From Macrolepiota albuminosa (lineage: Eukaryota > Basidiomycota > Agaricomycetes > Agaricales > Agaricaceae): DNA of 64,000 nucleotides. The DNA is taken from contig JAMWFC010000009.1 of NCBI GenBank assembly GCA_027475525.1, positions 1,984,001 to 2,048,000 of the forward strand, read 5' to 3'. Made by a program: the position numbers and the translations under genes. Below are positions 1-12,100 of the stretch, piece after piece (position 1 is the stretch's first letter; every line of letters begins with the position of its first letter). The notes beneath the pieces were generated by a model. The model saw only the letters and a program-made list of their open reading frames with translations, did no database searches and was not told the DNA's origin.

Positions 1-3000
1 ATATTCCTCGATTGCGCCAGCAATGGCAACATGAGTTTGCTGATATCGTCAATAGAACGAAGGAAGAACTTCTTCCGTGGCAGGAGGTTAATCATGAGAT
101 TAATCTCATTGACAATAATAGATAATAAGCAGTACAAGTACCATTTGCCTTGCTGTCTGCAAGCACTACAGGATCAGCTTCATGAAAAGACGAACAGATA
201 CATAAATGCAAAGTGGTGGGAACCACAACCAGCGGTGCAAGCTGCACCTTTATTGTGTATTCCCAAGAAGGATGGGATGTTATGAACTGCATTGGATGCA
301 CGACAGTGCAATGATAATATAGTCCAGGACATAACACCCCTTCCAGATCAGGAAGTCATATGTGAAGATGTCACCACAGTGAAATAGGTCAAAAATCAAC
401 CTAACAGATGCATATAAACAGGTTTGCATATGCGAAGAGGATATACTGAAGATGCTGTTTTAATCCCTGATGGGGACATTCATGAGTAATATCATGCAGA
501 TTGGTGACTGTAATGCACCAGTGACATTCCAGAGGCTAATGACCTCAATCTTCTGAGATGTAATTGGGAAGTTTATGCATGTTTATTTAGATGATATATT
601 CATCTTTTCAGACTCCATTGAGGAGCATAAGCAGCATCTACGAGTTGTGTTTGAGCAACTACGTAAGGCCAGCCTCTACCTCAAATAGAAGAAGTGTGAG
701 TTGTACGCACCCAGTATAGACTGTCTTGGTCATGTCATTGACGAGAAGGGTATTCACCTAGACACAGACAAACTCAATCATATTTGAGAGTGGCATACTC
801 CATGCACGTATAATGATATCCAGCGCTTTGTTGAATTAGTGGACTATATTGGTAACTTTTTACCAGATATCATGGCATACACTGGGCCACTGATGGCTAT
901 GACCCAGAATGGGTCTCCTTTTCACTGAAGACCGCTGCATCAGCAGTGCTTTGAGATGATTAAGCGCATTTGCATGAAGATGCCAGTGATCTGCCCAATT
1001 GATCCATGCATTGATGAGCCCATTTGGCTCATATGCGATGCATCAAAGACCAGGGTCAGGGCCATGTTTGGCCAAGATAAGATGTGGCAAACTTGCTGAC
1101 CAGCAGGATTTATGTCCCATAAGTTCACTGCTGCACAGCAGAACTATGCTGTTCACGTGTTGAAAACACTCACTATCCTGGAAGCCCTCCTAAAGTGGGA
1201 GGACAAGCTGATGGGGTATAAGATCCATATCATTACAGATCACAAGGCACTCAAATTTTTTAAGACCCAAGTGAATCTATCACCACAACAATATCGCTGG
1301 ATTGACTACATGTCACAATATCAGTTTGACATCACCTATGTAAAAGGTGAATTGAACAAGGTGGCGGACTGCCTGTCTTGATATTTTGAGAGTGATACTC
1401 AAGATGACGTCCATGATGCACATGACTATGTTCAGGCAGACAAACGCATTGACCCAGAGGGCAAGGACTTGCCCCTGCATAGGTTCCATGAAATCAAAAA
1501 ACATATAGTCAAGCTACACACCATGCAAGGGCAGGAATCACATCACAGCAAGCAACTGCAAGAACAGCAAGAAGCTCACAATATTGAGGTGCAGGTGCTG
1601 GTGGATCATGAGATTCCCCAGCCAGGCAAAGAAATGAGGCAGGAAGTGCACCCTAGTGGTGCAGAGATGACTCTTCAGCAGGCATTGGACTCACATGACC
1701 GTCACCCCGTGCCAATTGACCTAGGCAATGCGCAATTTTGTGCACATATCCAGCAAGAGTACAAGGATGACAATCTCTTCATAAAGATTATAAACAATAT
1801 TCAAGCGCATCCACGCTTCAAGGTGGAGGAGCAACTTGTCTATCTTACTAGACCCACTGGGTCCAGAGTCATCTGCATTTCTCAGGAGAGGTCATTGATC
1901 ACAACTATCCTGGATCAGGCCTACAGAGTAGTGGGCCACTTCAGAACTCAGAAAACGCTGGACTATGTGCAACGCTGGTACTGGTGGCTGCAAATGGCCA
2001 AGGAAACAAGTCAATTCTGCTTGACATGCGAGCTATGTCAACAGTCAAAAGTATTGACATTGAAGCCACCAGAGAAGTTTCATTTGCTTCCTATACCAAT
2101 CAAACCCTGGGACTTGATCAGGATGGACTTTATAGGTCCGTTCTCAGAGTGGAAGGGTTGTAACTACCTATGGGTAGTAATCTGCAGAATGACCAGTATG
2201 GTCCATCTCATTCCATTGAGGACTACTATGACAGCTTTGGACTTGTCTTAGATCTATCTCAAGGAGACAGTATGCCTCCATGGACTGCTGAGCTTGATTG
2301 TAAGTGATTGAGATGCTAAGTTCACCTCCAAATAGTGGAAGGAGCTGCACAAGATGCTCAGAGCAAAGTTGCTCATGTTGATGTCCTTTCATCTGCAAAC
2401 AGATGGCCAGACGGAACAGGCAAATAGAAACATTGCGCAGATCCTGCAAGCATTTGTTTGTCCTGATCAGAAGGACTGAGTGGATAGATGTCCACTCATC
2501 AAATTTGCGATAAACATGAGCATATCCAAAACCATGGGGTATTCACCCTTTGAACTCAATAATGGCTATATGCCATCCATGATTTGTGAACTTTGCACCG
2601 ACAAAGCTATTCATATTGGAGTAAAGCAGTTTGTGCACAATGGGCTACAAAACTTAGCAGATGCCCATGATGTGATTATAGAATCACGTGTATAGCAGAC
2701 AAAACATGCAAATAATTGCAGATGTGATGATCTGGACATTGAGAAAGGGAACCTAGTGTACCTTTTGACGAAGAACTTGAACCTGCCAAAAGGCAGAGCG
2801 AGTAAGCTGTGTCCAAAGTGGATTGGACCATATAGGGTTCTTGAGGCTGAGCCAAGCACATCTAACTATGTGCTGGAACTGCCCCATGTGCTGCAGGCAC
2901 ACAGGATAGTCCCTAAGTTCCATGTGTTGTTGTTGCAACCATACTTGGCCAATAGTGACATGCTCTTCCCTAATTGCGCAACCCCAGAACCATATGACTT

Positions 3001-3205
3001 TGAAACTGGTGATAACCAGGAATGGTTTGTAAATGAGCTCATAGGTCATAGGTAGATAGGGGGAAACCTCAAATTCGAGGTAAGGTGGAGCTTAGGTGAT
3101 ACTACCTGGGAACTACTAGTGAACTGCAAAGATCTTGCAGCAATGGACAGGTACCTAGAGCTGCAGGGCATGAAACACTCTCAACAGCTAGCAAAACGTG
3201 CATAA
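1..3205 (+). pseudogene. pol: C1 pol remnant: RT, RNase H, integrase, chromodomain
   Basis: Homologous along its length to C2 and D pol. RT runs from the window start, with the YLDD catalytic motif encoded near 585-597. RNase H motifs are recognisable near 1020-1380 (ICDASK-like start, then ITDHKAL). The integrase has its zinc-finger CxxC near 2025-2045, the MDFIGPF aspartate near 2125 and SDxDAKFTS near 2305. A GPY/F-like region and the chromodomain (GDTTWE) follow at 2750-3205. More than a dozen in-frame stops and several small indels break it, so no protein of this length can be made. The CpG dinucleotides of C2 are often TpG or CpA here. Confidence 0.9.
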
Positions 3206-3998
3206 TTCACATGTGGTGGTGAAATGTGGATGAAGTCCACTTTAATGGCCAGTGAAAGACTGGGTGGCAGGTATTTGTGATTATTTACACCACTGGCAGA
3301 GTTAGGAGATTTTTTTCTTCTTTTCTCCTCCTAAGTCCCAATACACATTGCTAGTGTGTTGTTTTACAAAAAAGTGATCAGAGCCTGCAAGGCTCTAGTG
3401 GCAGGGGGAGACCCCCAAATATACACATGTGACAGTATCCGTCAGACTACCAGGGGCAGCTGCCATATCTGGCAGCAGGCCAACACCATCTGGTGGGCGT
3501 GGCCTATCCAGGCTGCAAAGGACTGCTTCCATACCAGACTTTCCTCCACTCACAAGAGATGGAGGTTGATGATAAGGGGTGTTATGAGCACCCAGAGGAC
3601 AGCACTCACTCAGAGTGCTACTATCAGGTACCACCAGCATGCTCACATGTGTTGATTCCAACATATGCAAGTGCGGTGACAGGACTGCCATCTGTATTGT
3701 GGGCACATCAGCCCATGGTAGAGCTATATATGGAATCTGCGCCACAAGTGCAGGACTAAGCAGTGCCAGATGCACTCCTCAGCCATTTGGAAGCAGCGGG
3801 ACAGCCAGTCCTTGCAACTGTGTCCTTTCTGCAGGACAGTTTTGCCATCGTCGTCATGGAGAGGTTGCTTGACCAGATTGAGCTGATGAAGAGGCAGTGC
3901 GTATCAGCGCTGGAACAGATTGATCGTGCATCTAAGCACAAAGTTTCATCCATTGAGGAACTGACCGCTGAGGTCAAGAGGGCTAGATATCAGCCCAT

Positions 3999-4410
3999 TG
4001 ATGACGCCAACTGTAGTTGGGTGCGCTGGACGTATACGCAGTACAACACCGTCTCCAGCGCTTGGCGTGTGTAGTTGTGAGGAGTCCTGACAGGGTCCCG
4101 GTGTGCTCAAGTGGGAGTGGTAAAACAATGCACTAGATTATAGTGCTTCGGGGGCTACCTGGCAGACGGTAAGTGTCGTAGTTTAGACAAAGATATTGAA
4201 GAAAAGAAGAGTAGTGCAGCATATTGTGCCCATAGGTGGCACCGTAAACAACGAAGGTGACATAGACGAGGCTAGCGCCTGACTTAGTGACAATGATAGG
4301 CTTCTACTCGGACTGAGCGCATCAAGGGACATTATAGAGTCCTGAGTACGTCAAGTGTTGGTTGGCCTATAATGTCCCTTGATGCGCTCAGTCCCAGTAG
4401 AAGCCTATCA
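3999..4410 (-). repeat. B1 3' LTR, shortened and rearranged
   Basis: Begins TGATGACGCC (plus strand) and ends AAGCCTATCA, as the other B LTRs do. It is only 412 bp against 1071 bp for its partner at 15481. The first 290 bp align with the partner. Then about 650 bp are missing and an inverted copy of the outer LTR end is present instead. Confidence 0.9.
4294..4410. repeat. Hairpin made from inverted copies of the LTR end
   Basis: Arms 4294-4337 and 4367-4410 are 44-nt inverted repeats with a single mismatch, separated by 29 nt. Both arms correspond to the outer end of the B LTR. The structure is absent from the other three B LTRs, so it arose in this copy, perhaps by strand switching during reverse transcription or by a later repair event. 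Confidence 0.92.
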
Positions 4411-4419
4411 TCTCCCCCC
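4411..4419 (-). promoter_or_regulatory. B1 polypurine tract
   Basis: GGGGGGAGA on the minus strand, directly against the 3' LTR, where a plus-strand primer tract is expected. The same tract is at 32393-32401 in B2. Confidence 0.85.
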
Positions 4420-4499
4420 AACTGAAAAATTGACTGTCCTCAGTCAAATACCGTCATTAATTTGACTGTGCTACGGTCCGTATAATGCCGCCGGCGCCT

Positions 4500-4507
4500 T
4501 ATAAAAG
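4500..4507 (+). promoter_or_regulatory. TATA box of B1 cargo gene 1
   Basis: TATAAAAG 50 nt upstream of the cargo gene 1 ATG at 4557, in a short leader next to the 3' LTR. B2 has the same octamer at 32482-32489. Placement suggests that the gene has its own RNA polymerase II promoter firing opposite to gag-pol. Confidence 0.7.
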
Positions 4508-4556
4508 TCGTTTTCAGCACTTCACCTTCTCGTGTTTTCCTTCCTATCTTTCCAGC

Positions 4557-7067
4557 ATGTCCACTCCTTTTGATGCCTCTGCTCTCCGCAATTTCCTGGC
4601 TAAGGCCTCCTATTTATTCAATCACGCTAAGTCTGTCGGTCCCGCCGATGCGCCACAAACCGTCTCTGGCATTATGCAACTCTATTGGCGCTGGCTCGTG
4701 GTCCGTGGCTCTGACAGTTCCTGGGCGTGGGGCGTCAAGGTTCATGAATGGTGCATGGCTCGGTACCACGAATATGAGGGTGCCGATTGGTTACGACTGT
4801 TTGCGGACTTGTTCATAAGTTTTTAGGTTTGATTTTGGATTTGTGGCGCTAAGGTTCAGCGCCCATACTAGGCTCCTTCTCTGTCCGACAAGATTGATGC
4901 CCTGCTGGCTAGTACCAAGGTTGGCGAAGTGAGTTCCTTCCTCTTTTTCCTCACATTTTCCATATTAACCCTGAGTAGTCGGTTGCTACGTCGCCCACCA
5001 TCGCCAGTCTTCCTAGTGCCCCGTCAGCCTCTACCGTTCCTTCCGCTCTGGCCACTCCTGCTGCTCCTGTCCCTGTTCTGCCTCCTCCCATTCTTGGTAG
5101 TCCTTTTTGTGGCGATGTTTCTCCTGCTCATACTGCACCCATCGTCGCTTCTCCCACTCGCACTGCGCCTCCTCATTCGGCCATCAAACAGATTGCCGTT
5201 ACCGCCAGTGAGCCCTGGCCCAGACATACCCATACTATTTCTCGCCTTCCCCCCTGTAACTTCGCCGTGGTTATTAATCACGTGCCCCCTGCTCTCGCTA
5301 GCCCTCCTAAACATACCGTGCATCCTTGTCTTCTTGCCTCTAGTTCTTCTACTAACTCTGCTTATTAGGTCAATCTCCCTGCTCATGTTGCCCCTTTATA
5401 TGTTGTAAGTGTTTCCTTTTAAGATTGCTTGTCTCTAGCGCCTGATCAAGCCCTCCTTAGATGCCCAACCAAACTATGTTTACTGATGTGGAGCTTCATG
5501 ATTTGCTGCGCCTTTGTCGCGATACTACCGTCATTGATACTGGCCTCCCAGCTGGTGTCCAAGTACTCAGTGCTAAGAAGAAGGTTACAGTGGCACCCGT
5601 GGAGCGCCGTGCCTTTAGGGCAAAGATTGGTGCAGTAAGTGCTTGTTCGTCCCTGAAAGGTTGATGATGTCACTAACTTCTTTCTCAGTGCGATAAATGC
5701 TGGTCTGAGAACAATCCTGAGGGTTGCTGGTTTCCTACCGCCTCTCTTCCCTGCTACCGCTGCAATGCATTGAAACAGGGCTGTGCTTTCAATAGGATTT
5801 GTACTCGCAAACGTGGTAGGGACGCTATCATGCAACGCAATTACGAGCACGCAGTGCTAGTTCGTAATGCCCAGGCCTTCGTGCTGCAGCAATGCGATCT
5901 GGCCGCTACTCGTCAGCCTACTGTGATTAGCACTGCGAGTCTAGCACTTCCCATCACCCAAGATGGTACCACCATGGTGGCCCCCTTTGCCCGCTCTCCC
6001 CGTCGTCCCATCCCTTCGAAACGTAAGCCCATTGTCGCCTCTCCTAGCAAGAGTCCTGGTAAGCGCAGGGAGCTAGCGCCTGCTACTCCCGTGGTCTTGT
6101 CTTCTACCAAGTCGTCTACTGATGAAGGCAAGGATACCAAGAGGGACGCTGAGGGCGAGAATGACAATGAGGCTGGGCCTGTAGTCGACACCGATGCGCT
6201 GTTGGTGGTACGCGCTCTTCTGCTTCGCCTTACTCCTCCTATCGCCGCTAACCCTTATCAGAGTGGCCCCAGTGGTAATCAGTGCGTAGTCTTCATGTTT
6301 TACTTTTTAGGTGGCGCTAACTTCTTTGTCGCCAGGTCTCCTACTCCTTTGCTTCCTGTCATTGTGCATATCCCTCCCGCCGGAGATGTTGTGATGTCTG
6401 TCGCCGGCGCTACCCCTGCTCCTGAAGCTGTCGCGGCTAGCGCCTCCCCCGTTGCCCTTCCTATTACCCCTTCTTTTACTCCCCCTTGTAGCCTTTCTTC
6501 CTTCCCCAGTACTCGCGAGTCCTCCACAGCGCCTGAGTCTGAAGGGACCTTAGTGGCTCATGGTGAGTGCCGTCGCTGCTGGAGGTACTTGCCTTCTTAT
6601 GGCATCCACCTTTTCTCCGCTAGGGCCATGTCACCAGGCGATGAGCGCCATGAATGGACCCCACGTGCTTCCGTAACCGTTCGAGTAAGTCTGCATTTCT
6701 TAGTCAGTTTGCCTTTTCTCTGACCTCCGCTAAGTTCGATCCCTTCTGGACTCCTCCCCCTGCCATGCGCGTTTCCGGCGACACCTACCCTTGGCTTGGG
6801 GATGAGTTCTCTTATCCCATCACTCCCCTTTGCCCTGCCGCTGATCTCCGCCAACAACTTCGTCAGGTCGAGGACGCAACCGACGTTATTGGTAGCGAGC
6901 TCGCCCTCCTACGCCCTCATGTTTCCACCTTAGCACGCTGTGAGCTCCTCCTGCTTGAGCTCCATGACGACATCACTGATGCACTCGAGTGGCAAGCGAG
7001 TAATGCCATTCAGGATGGGGACTTGCTTCCTTTGGGTGATCCCGCTCCCTCTGCGTCTGATGCGTAG
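4557..7067 (+). pseudogene. B1 cargo gene 1: Zn-cluster protein, eight exons, first donor lost
   Basis: Antisense to gag-pol. Exons by comparison with B2: 4557-4814, 4872-4928, 4979-5317, 5369-5404, 5461-5634, 5689-6281, 6336-6684, 6735-7067, joined length 713 codons with stop. All junction phases match B2. The exon 1 donor reads AT instead of GT (4815), so correct splicing is doubtful and read-through stops six codons later. Exon 6 opens with six cysteines (C-x2-C-x8-C-x8-C-x2-C-x5-C), close to the fungal Zn2Cys6 cluster. Pro/Ser/Thr-rich stretches and basic patches (SKRK) follow. The C-terminal exon has heptad-like leucines. Function unknown; DNA binding is an inference from the cluster. 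Confidence 0.75.
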
Positions 7068-7595
7068 TCGCCGGCCCGTAGCGCTTGGAACTTTTTGTGG
7101 ACTTTGAACTTTTTGATACATAGTTTGTGATAGCTCTACCAAAAATAAACGCTCCCCCCCTTTGTTTTGAAATTGTCAGTTTGTAAGTAATCAAAATACA
7201 AAGTAAGAAAAAGAGGAAACACTCAGTAAATCATCATAGCGTCGAAAACCCCTATTACCAGCACGACCCAATAGCCAATATTGCGCCAGCCTAGGAAGAA
7301 ATAGGTATCGTCTGTAGAAAAATAAGTCGATTCATGCAAGAAGTTTTAATGTATAAGAAATAGAGTGCCACTGATCGCTTGTGGTTATTCGGTGATGGTG
7401 GCTATAAGCGCTAGATCTCGAAGGTTAACTTCCTCTTTGTGCGACCTAACATTAGTTCAAGCGCATCCTATTGGTTCGTGTCTGCGTCAGGGTCCAAGCC
7501 CCTTGAGAAGTGCCCTCCCACGCTGTCGCTAGTTGAAACACTGTCTGAGTCCTATAAATTGCCCATGCCTCGACAGCATCTCATCAGTCTTCACG
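7068..7595 (+). promoter_or_regulatory. Spacer and promoter between B1 cargo genes 1 and 2
   Basis: No coding signal. It holds the 3' flank of cargo gene 1 and a TATA box, TATAAATT at 7553-7560, 36 nt before the ATG of cargo gene 2. In B2 this TATA box and the start of gene 2 are deleted. Confidence 0.55.
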
Positions 7596-8108
7596 ATGGA
7601 AAGCCCAACCGGCATCATGTGGACTCCCTGCTGTGATCGTGCTCATATCGTAATTGATCCCCCCACTTTCCTGGAACGCGCTACCTCATTCTTCCACCAC
7701 TACCCAGCGGTCAGCGTGCCCGGATTGACTGACAGAGTCGTTGAGTTAGGTCGTCGCTGCCAGCTACTTTGTGCGGCTTGTGAGATTTGGAACGATGACC
7801 TGCCGTTGACCCGTTTTGGTATGGAGAAAAACTGGAGTCAGATTTTTCAGGTGCGCTATTGCCTTTTTTGCCCTCCTTCTCTTCTGATAGTTGCTAAATA
7901 AAGCAAATTGCGACCAAGGAGATGAAGGAGCGTCTTCAGTTGCTGCTGGAGGAGAGTCACTACCTGGTTCGTTGCCTTATTACCTCGTTTTCTTCCTTCT
8001 AACGCGTTGCCCCGCTAGGCGCCCCGCTTGTCTACTGGTGGCCGGCTTTTTCACGGTCCGGCTGAAGGTTGGCGGCCTCCCAGGCCTCTCCTTTTGCCTG
8101 GGCCTTGA
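7596..8108 (+). CDS. B1 cargo gene 2, three exons, unknown function
   Basis: Exons 7596-7850, 7904-7966 and 8019-8108 give 135 residues. Introns are GT...AG, 52-53 nt, all phase 0. The ATG was chosen because it follows a TATA box by 36 nt and opens the frame that continues across both introns. Exon 1 contains a helical-looking segment with several cysteines (CQLLCAACEIW). Exon 2 encodes a short amphipathic segment (MKERLQLLLEES). The layout (long exon 1, exon 2 of about 20 codons, both junctions phase 0) matches cargo genes 1 and 3. No known domain recognised. The B2 copy has lost exon 1. Confidence 0.65.
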
Positions 8109-8347
8109 TGCTCGTCCATCTCCCATGTTGTTTATGTAAGTTGGCTCCTTCTTTTCCGTGGCGCCACTGGACTGACAGATTTCAGATACTTGATATCTTT
8201 TGTCGTAGTTATATGAACTGCATCGCTGTTGTCACCCCCCCTCATGATTGTTTTGTGCATGTAAGAATTCCCTAGTATCTGTGACCCTGCAAGTAGCTTG
8301 AGGTACTTTATGGGTTCTGGCACGGTTAACCCAGTCAGTATCACATC

Positions 8348-8976
8348 ATGCCAGTAGTTCCCCTTCTCCTTGATGAGCCCAAACGCCTGTACCGTCCTGC
8401 TATCCTAGACCGATTAGAGCAGTTCCTCGCACTAATGCCTACCGGCAGCTTTCCGCATGAGAATGGCAATACTATGACCTTGGTTCGCAGGTACCAGATT
8501 CTTCTCACCGCTTCCAAGGAATGGATGGCCGATGTCGACCCATCCATAATCACCGTATGCCTTCCCTTAGCGCGGGTCGTGAGTAATACTCATGCATTGT
8601 GCAGGAGCCGGTCACAGGTAACACTCTGAGTCTGGCCAGCCTACTCCGTGAAACGGGAACCTTGGTTAGTTCTTATCTTTTTCTAACCTGAGGTTGTTAA
8701 CTCCATGCTGTCTCTAAGAGTCTCTCCTGGCTCCCCCTTCCCCCTCTCGTCAATCTTGATGCACGTCGGGCTATATTCAAACGCACAGCCTTTCCTTACC
8801 CATTGTTTGAGTCCTGCCTGGATGGGGATGGGCGGTACTCATTTCCAAACCCCTCGGCCGCTTCTCCAGGCGCTACTCCCGCACCTCCTCCTAGCGTTCC
8901 CATTCCTCCCATACCTTCTGCTAACACGCCACCTCCAGGTGCTCCCCCCACCTGCAGGCGACCTAAGATCAAGTGA
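8348..8976 (+). CDS. B1 cargo gene 3, three exons, proline-rich C-terminus
   Basis: Exons 8348-8554, 8605-8664 and 8719-8976 give 174 residues, with phase 0 junctions and GT...AG introns of 50-54 nt. The N-terminal exon resembles that of cargo gene 2 (LDRLEQFLALMPTGS, then RRYQILLTASKEW). The last exon is rich in proline and alanine and ends in a basic tail (RRPKIK). Start and exon borders were fixed by alignment with B2 (36119 onwards), where the same junctions are used. Function unknown. The remaining sequence to 9153 holds nothing coding that I can support. Confidence 0.65.
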
Positions 8977-9153
8977 AAGGTCCACGTCAACGGTCTGCCT
9001 CTTTAGGGTAGTCCAATTAGTTGTAGTCGTAGTCTGATTGCTTGTTCCTTGTGTACTAGTACCGCTGGTTTATTTATTCTTTTCTGGTTATCGAGTTGCC
9101 TAAGTCTGATCAAAGAGAGCGCTAATGGTTAGCGCCTCGCATTTTGTATAAGT

Positions 9154-12100
9154 TTATTGCTCTTGTTCTTCATCCAGAGTGCTCTCATCATTGTCCACCA
9201 ACTCAGTCTCTTCCAGCTCTTGAAGTTTGGTAGTGTCAATGTCCAGCACCGGCAAAGGTAGTGGAATATGTTTGCGCACTAAGTAGGGAATGAGCCAGAA
9301 CGCCACTACCAGCCAATGCAAAACAGAGCCATCCAACTTGCAAAGTACGTAGGCGCCTCCCCTATTGCGGGAAACTACTATGAGGGGTCCTAGGTATCGG
9401 GGTCGCATCTTTTTGTTGTGGGTGACTTCGATTTTTGAATTGCGCATTAGTACTAAGACGCCAGCTGTAAAGTTGTAGTCTCAGATGGTAGCGCTATGCT
9501 CGCTCTCAAATCGCAATGCGGCCTGTCGTCTAGCTTGAAATACCACCTCGTATAGGTGCTCTAGATCCTCCATGCATTGTTGTAAGTCAATAGCGCGCCT
9601 AGCAATCAGATCGGTAGAGGACAGGATTGAGTTAGGTGGGGGTTGTAAGTATGTTGCCTCCACAACGTCCGCGGGGAGCAGGGGATGGGTGCCAGTCGCC
9701 GTGTAGTAAGGAGAACAGCCCATCCTCTTTCGTACGGTAACTCGTTCAGACCAAAAGACTGAATAAGTTGCTTCACTCCAGCGACTTTTGTCGCCGTCTA
9801 CCGCTTTGAACAGCGCCTGTCGTACGTCAAAATTCAGCCTTTCCACTATACCATTAGCACGTTTGTTGTATCCTGAGACTCGAATATGCTGTATGTTGTA
9901 TTTCTTAGCGAGGTAGGTAAGCGCCTTAACTATTGGCGCTCCATTGTCTGTAACAATCTCGTGAAGGGCTCCCCACCTGCAAATAACATCTTTGAAGAGC
10001 CACTTAGCTATATCGTTGGTATTTTCCCGCTGGAGCATACGGAACTCCGGCCAATGTACCAAAGAACACCTTCCCTGGATAATGTACTTGTAGCGCCCCG
10101 ACTTGGGCATGTGCATAGTGTCGATATATATTTTTCCAAACAAGGGTGCTGGAGTTGCTACGGTTGGGGGAATAAGCACCTGGCGCATCTGCTGGATGAC
10201 AAGTGCAAATATACCATGCGATATCGGCACTAACTTGAGGCTACCAAAAACATTCCAATAAATTTGCCCACGTCGCGTAGAGGCCTCGATGTCCTAAGTC
10301 ATCGTGCATAGCGCGCAGAATCCTAATGTGGCCCTCTGGTTTGATTACCAATTTGTGAGCGCCAGCCCTATTCCGTCGCCAAAGCCGGTTCTCAACCATA
10401 AAGAAAGTCGTTGCGTATCGAATGAAGGTGGCATATTCCGTATCTGTAAGGTCTGATGGTCGGCGCAAATCCTGTAACCACTTCCTAACCTGATCAACTT
10501 GTTGGTCTTCTGACTTAGCCTTGGCGCTATGAGGTACCGCCAAATATGGGAGGTTGTGACTATCTTCCCGTAAGGGTCTGGGTTCCTCGACTATCTTTAG
10601 ATCATTAGATGGCTTAGCGATGTTATAGATACTAGCCATGTAAAAAGTCGATGGAGCCTGATACGGTTTAGGTTGATATGGGATGATAGGGTGTAGCCAG
10701 GTCAAGACAGGTTGGTCTTCACGAAGGGCCGAAATAGGCAATTGAATAATATGTATGAAACCATGCAACCGGTCAATCCAGTTGTCAAATGCATCGTTAT
10801 CGCTTTCATCTAGCGCTTTGTCCTCTGGCTGCCTAGGTCGTCTAGATAGTCCATCAGGTCCGTGAAATGCACTCTTGACGTGCATGAGCTTGAAGTGGAA
10901 CATTAGTATCGCTACTACCCAGCAATTCATGCTAGCCGAAGGTTGAATGTCTGGATTCTGGAGCATTCCTTTGATGTAGCGTGCGTCGACTTCGACAATC
11001 AAGTTTTGAACCCCAATAAGATACATGCGTAGCGCCTGAAACGCTCAAAACAAGCCATATAACTCCAGTTTGGGCTGACTATAGCACGACTCTCTGTCGT
11101 TAAGGGTAATTGATCCGAAGCGATTGTAGCGTCTGATTTTTCGATTCGCACTATCACATTGACATAAAAAGAAGCCGACCGCAATGTAAGAGGTGTCAAC
11201 AGCAAGTATAACGGGATCGGACATAGTATAGTCAATGGGTACCAATGGCTTTGCTTCCTGCAGCGCCTTCACTAAATCCTTTTGGGTGTTAATTTGGTCG
11301 GGTCCAAATTCGAAGGGGACCCCTGAACGAGTTAAGTGATTTAGTGCGTGCGCTCAATGTGAAAAATGGTGTATGAACATGCGTAGCACGCCTACCGTGC
11401 CTAGAAATGCGTGAACTTCCAAGAGATTATGGCAGACTCCCCACTTTTCCAGAAGCGCTAATCGGCTCTCCTCAGGGATCCTGCCCTGCAGCGTGCAAAC
11501 GTGCCCTAAAATTTTAAATTGTGGTGTGCAAAGAACCAACTTGTGTCCTGAGAATGTTCTGCCACAATACTTCATGCACTGGAGCACCCAGTTAACCAAT
11601 TGGAAGAAGTTCCATAGCACCATGCAGATATTGGGATTTTCCGGGTGCACTTCGGGCTTGCCATCTACAAGGCGCCAATCTTTTGGGCCCTTAACTCCTA
11701 CGTTGTCGATAAAGCTAAGCACATGGTGGGGTATCTTGGGTTGTAGAATAAACGTAATGTCGTTGTGGAATATGGGTACCGAATTCGTCCATCCCATGGG
11801 AAGTGTAACCAGTCGTAGCACTCCGAATGGCATTTGAAATGTTGTCAAGTCATGAGAGGAAGGGTGAATTAAATGCTCATCATAGCCAACGTACAGATCC
11901 AGGGTAGCGCCACATATTCTTCCTGTGAACAATTCAGCGACGTGATTGGGGAAGGACGGTACCCCTGAATGATGAATTGTGACTTTGTTTAGCAGTTCCA
12001 AACTGTGAACTATACGTAGCTTCCCATTTTTCTTCAGTACACAAAACCATTGTGATCGGTAGGCCGAATTGGAAGGCTCGTAAACTCCTGCCGCTATTTT

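Noticed and set aside
5024..5386. Arg/Gly/Ser-rich minus-strand ORF
   Set aside because: Complement of cargo gene 1 exon 3 and intron 3, not preserved as an ORF of the same sequence in B2.
4929..5408. Long leucine-rich plus-strand ORF that looks like a membrane protein
   Set aside because: It is the wrong frame of cargo gene 1 exon 3, whose Ser/Pro-rich codons read as Leu-rich in a shifted frame, and it runs through introns with conserved splice sites.
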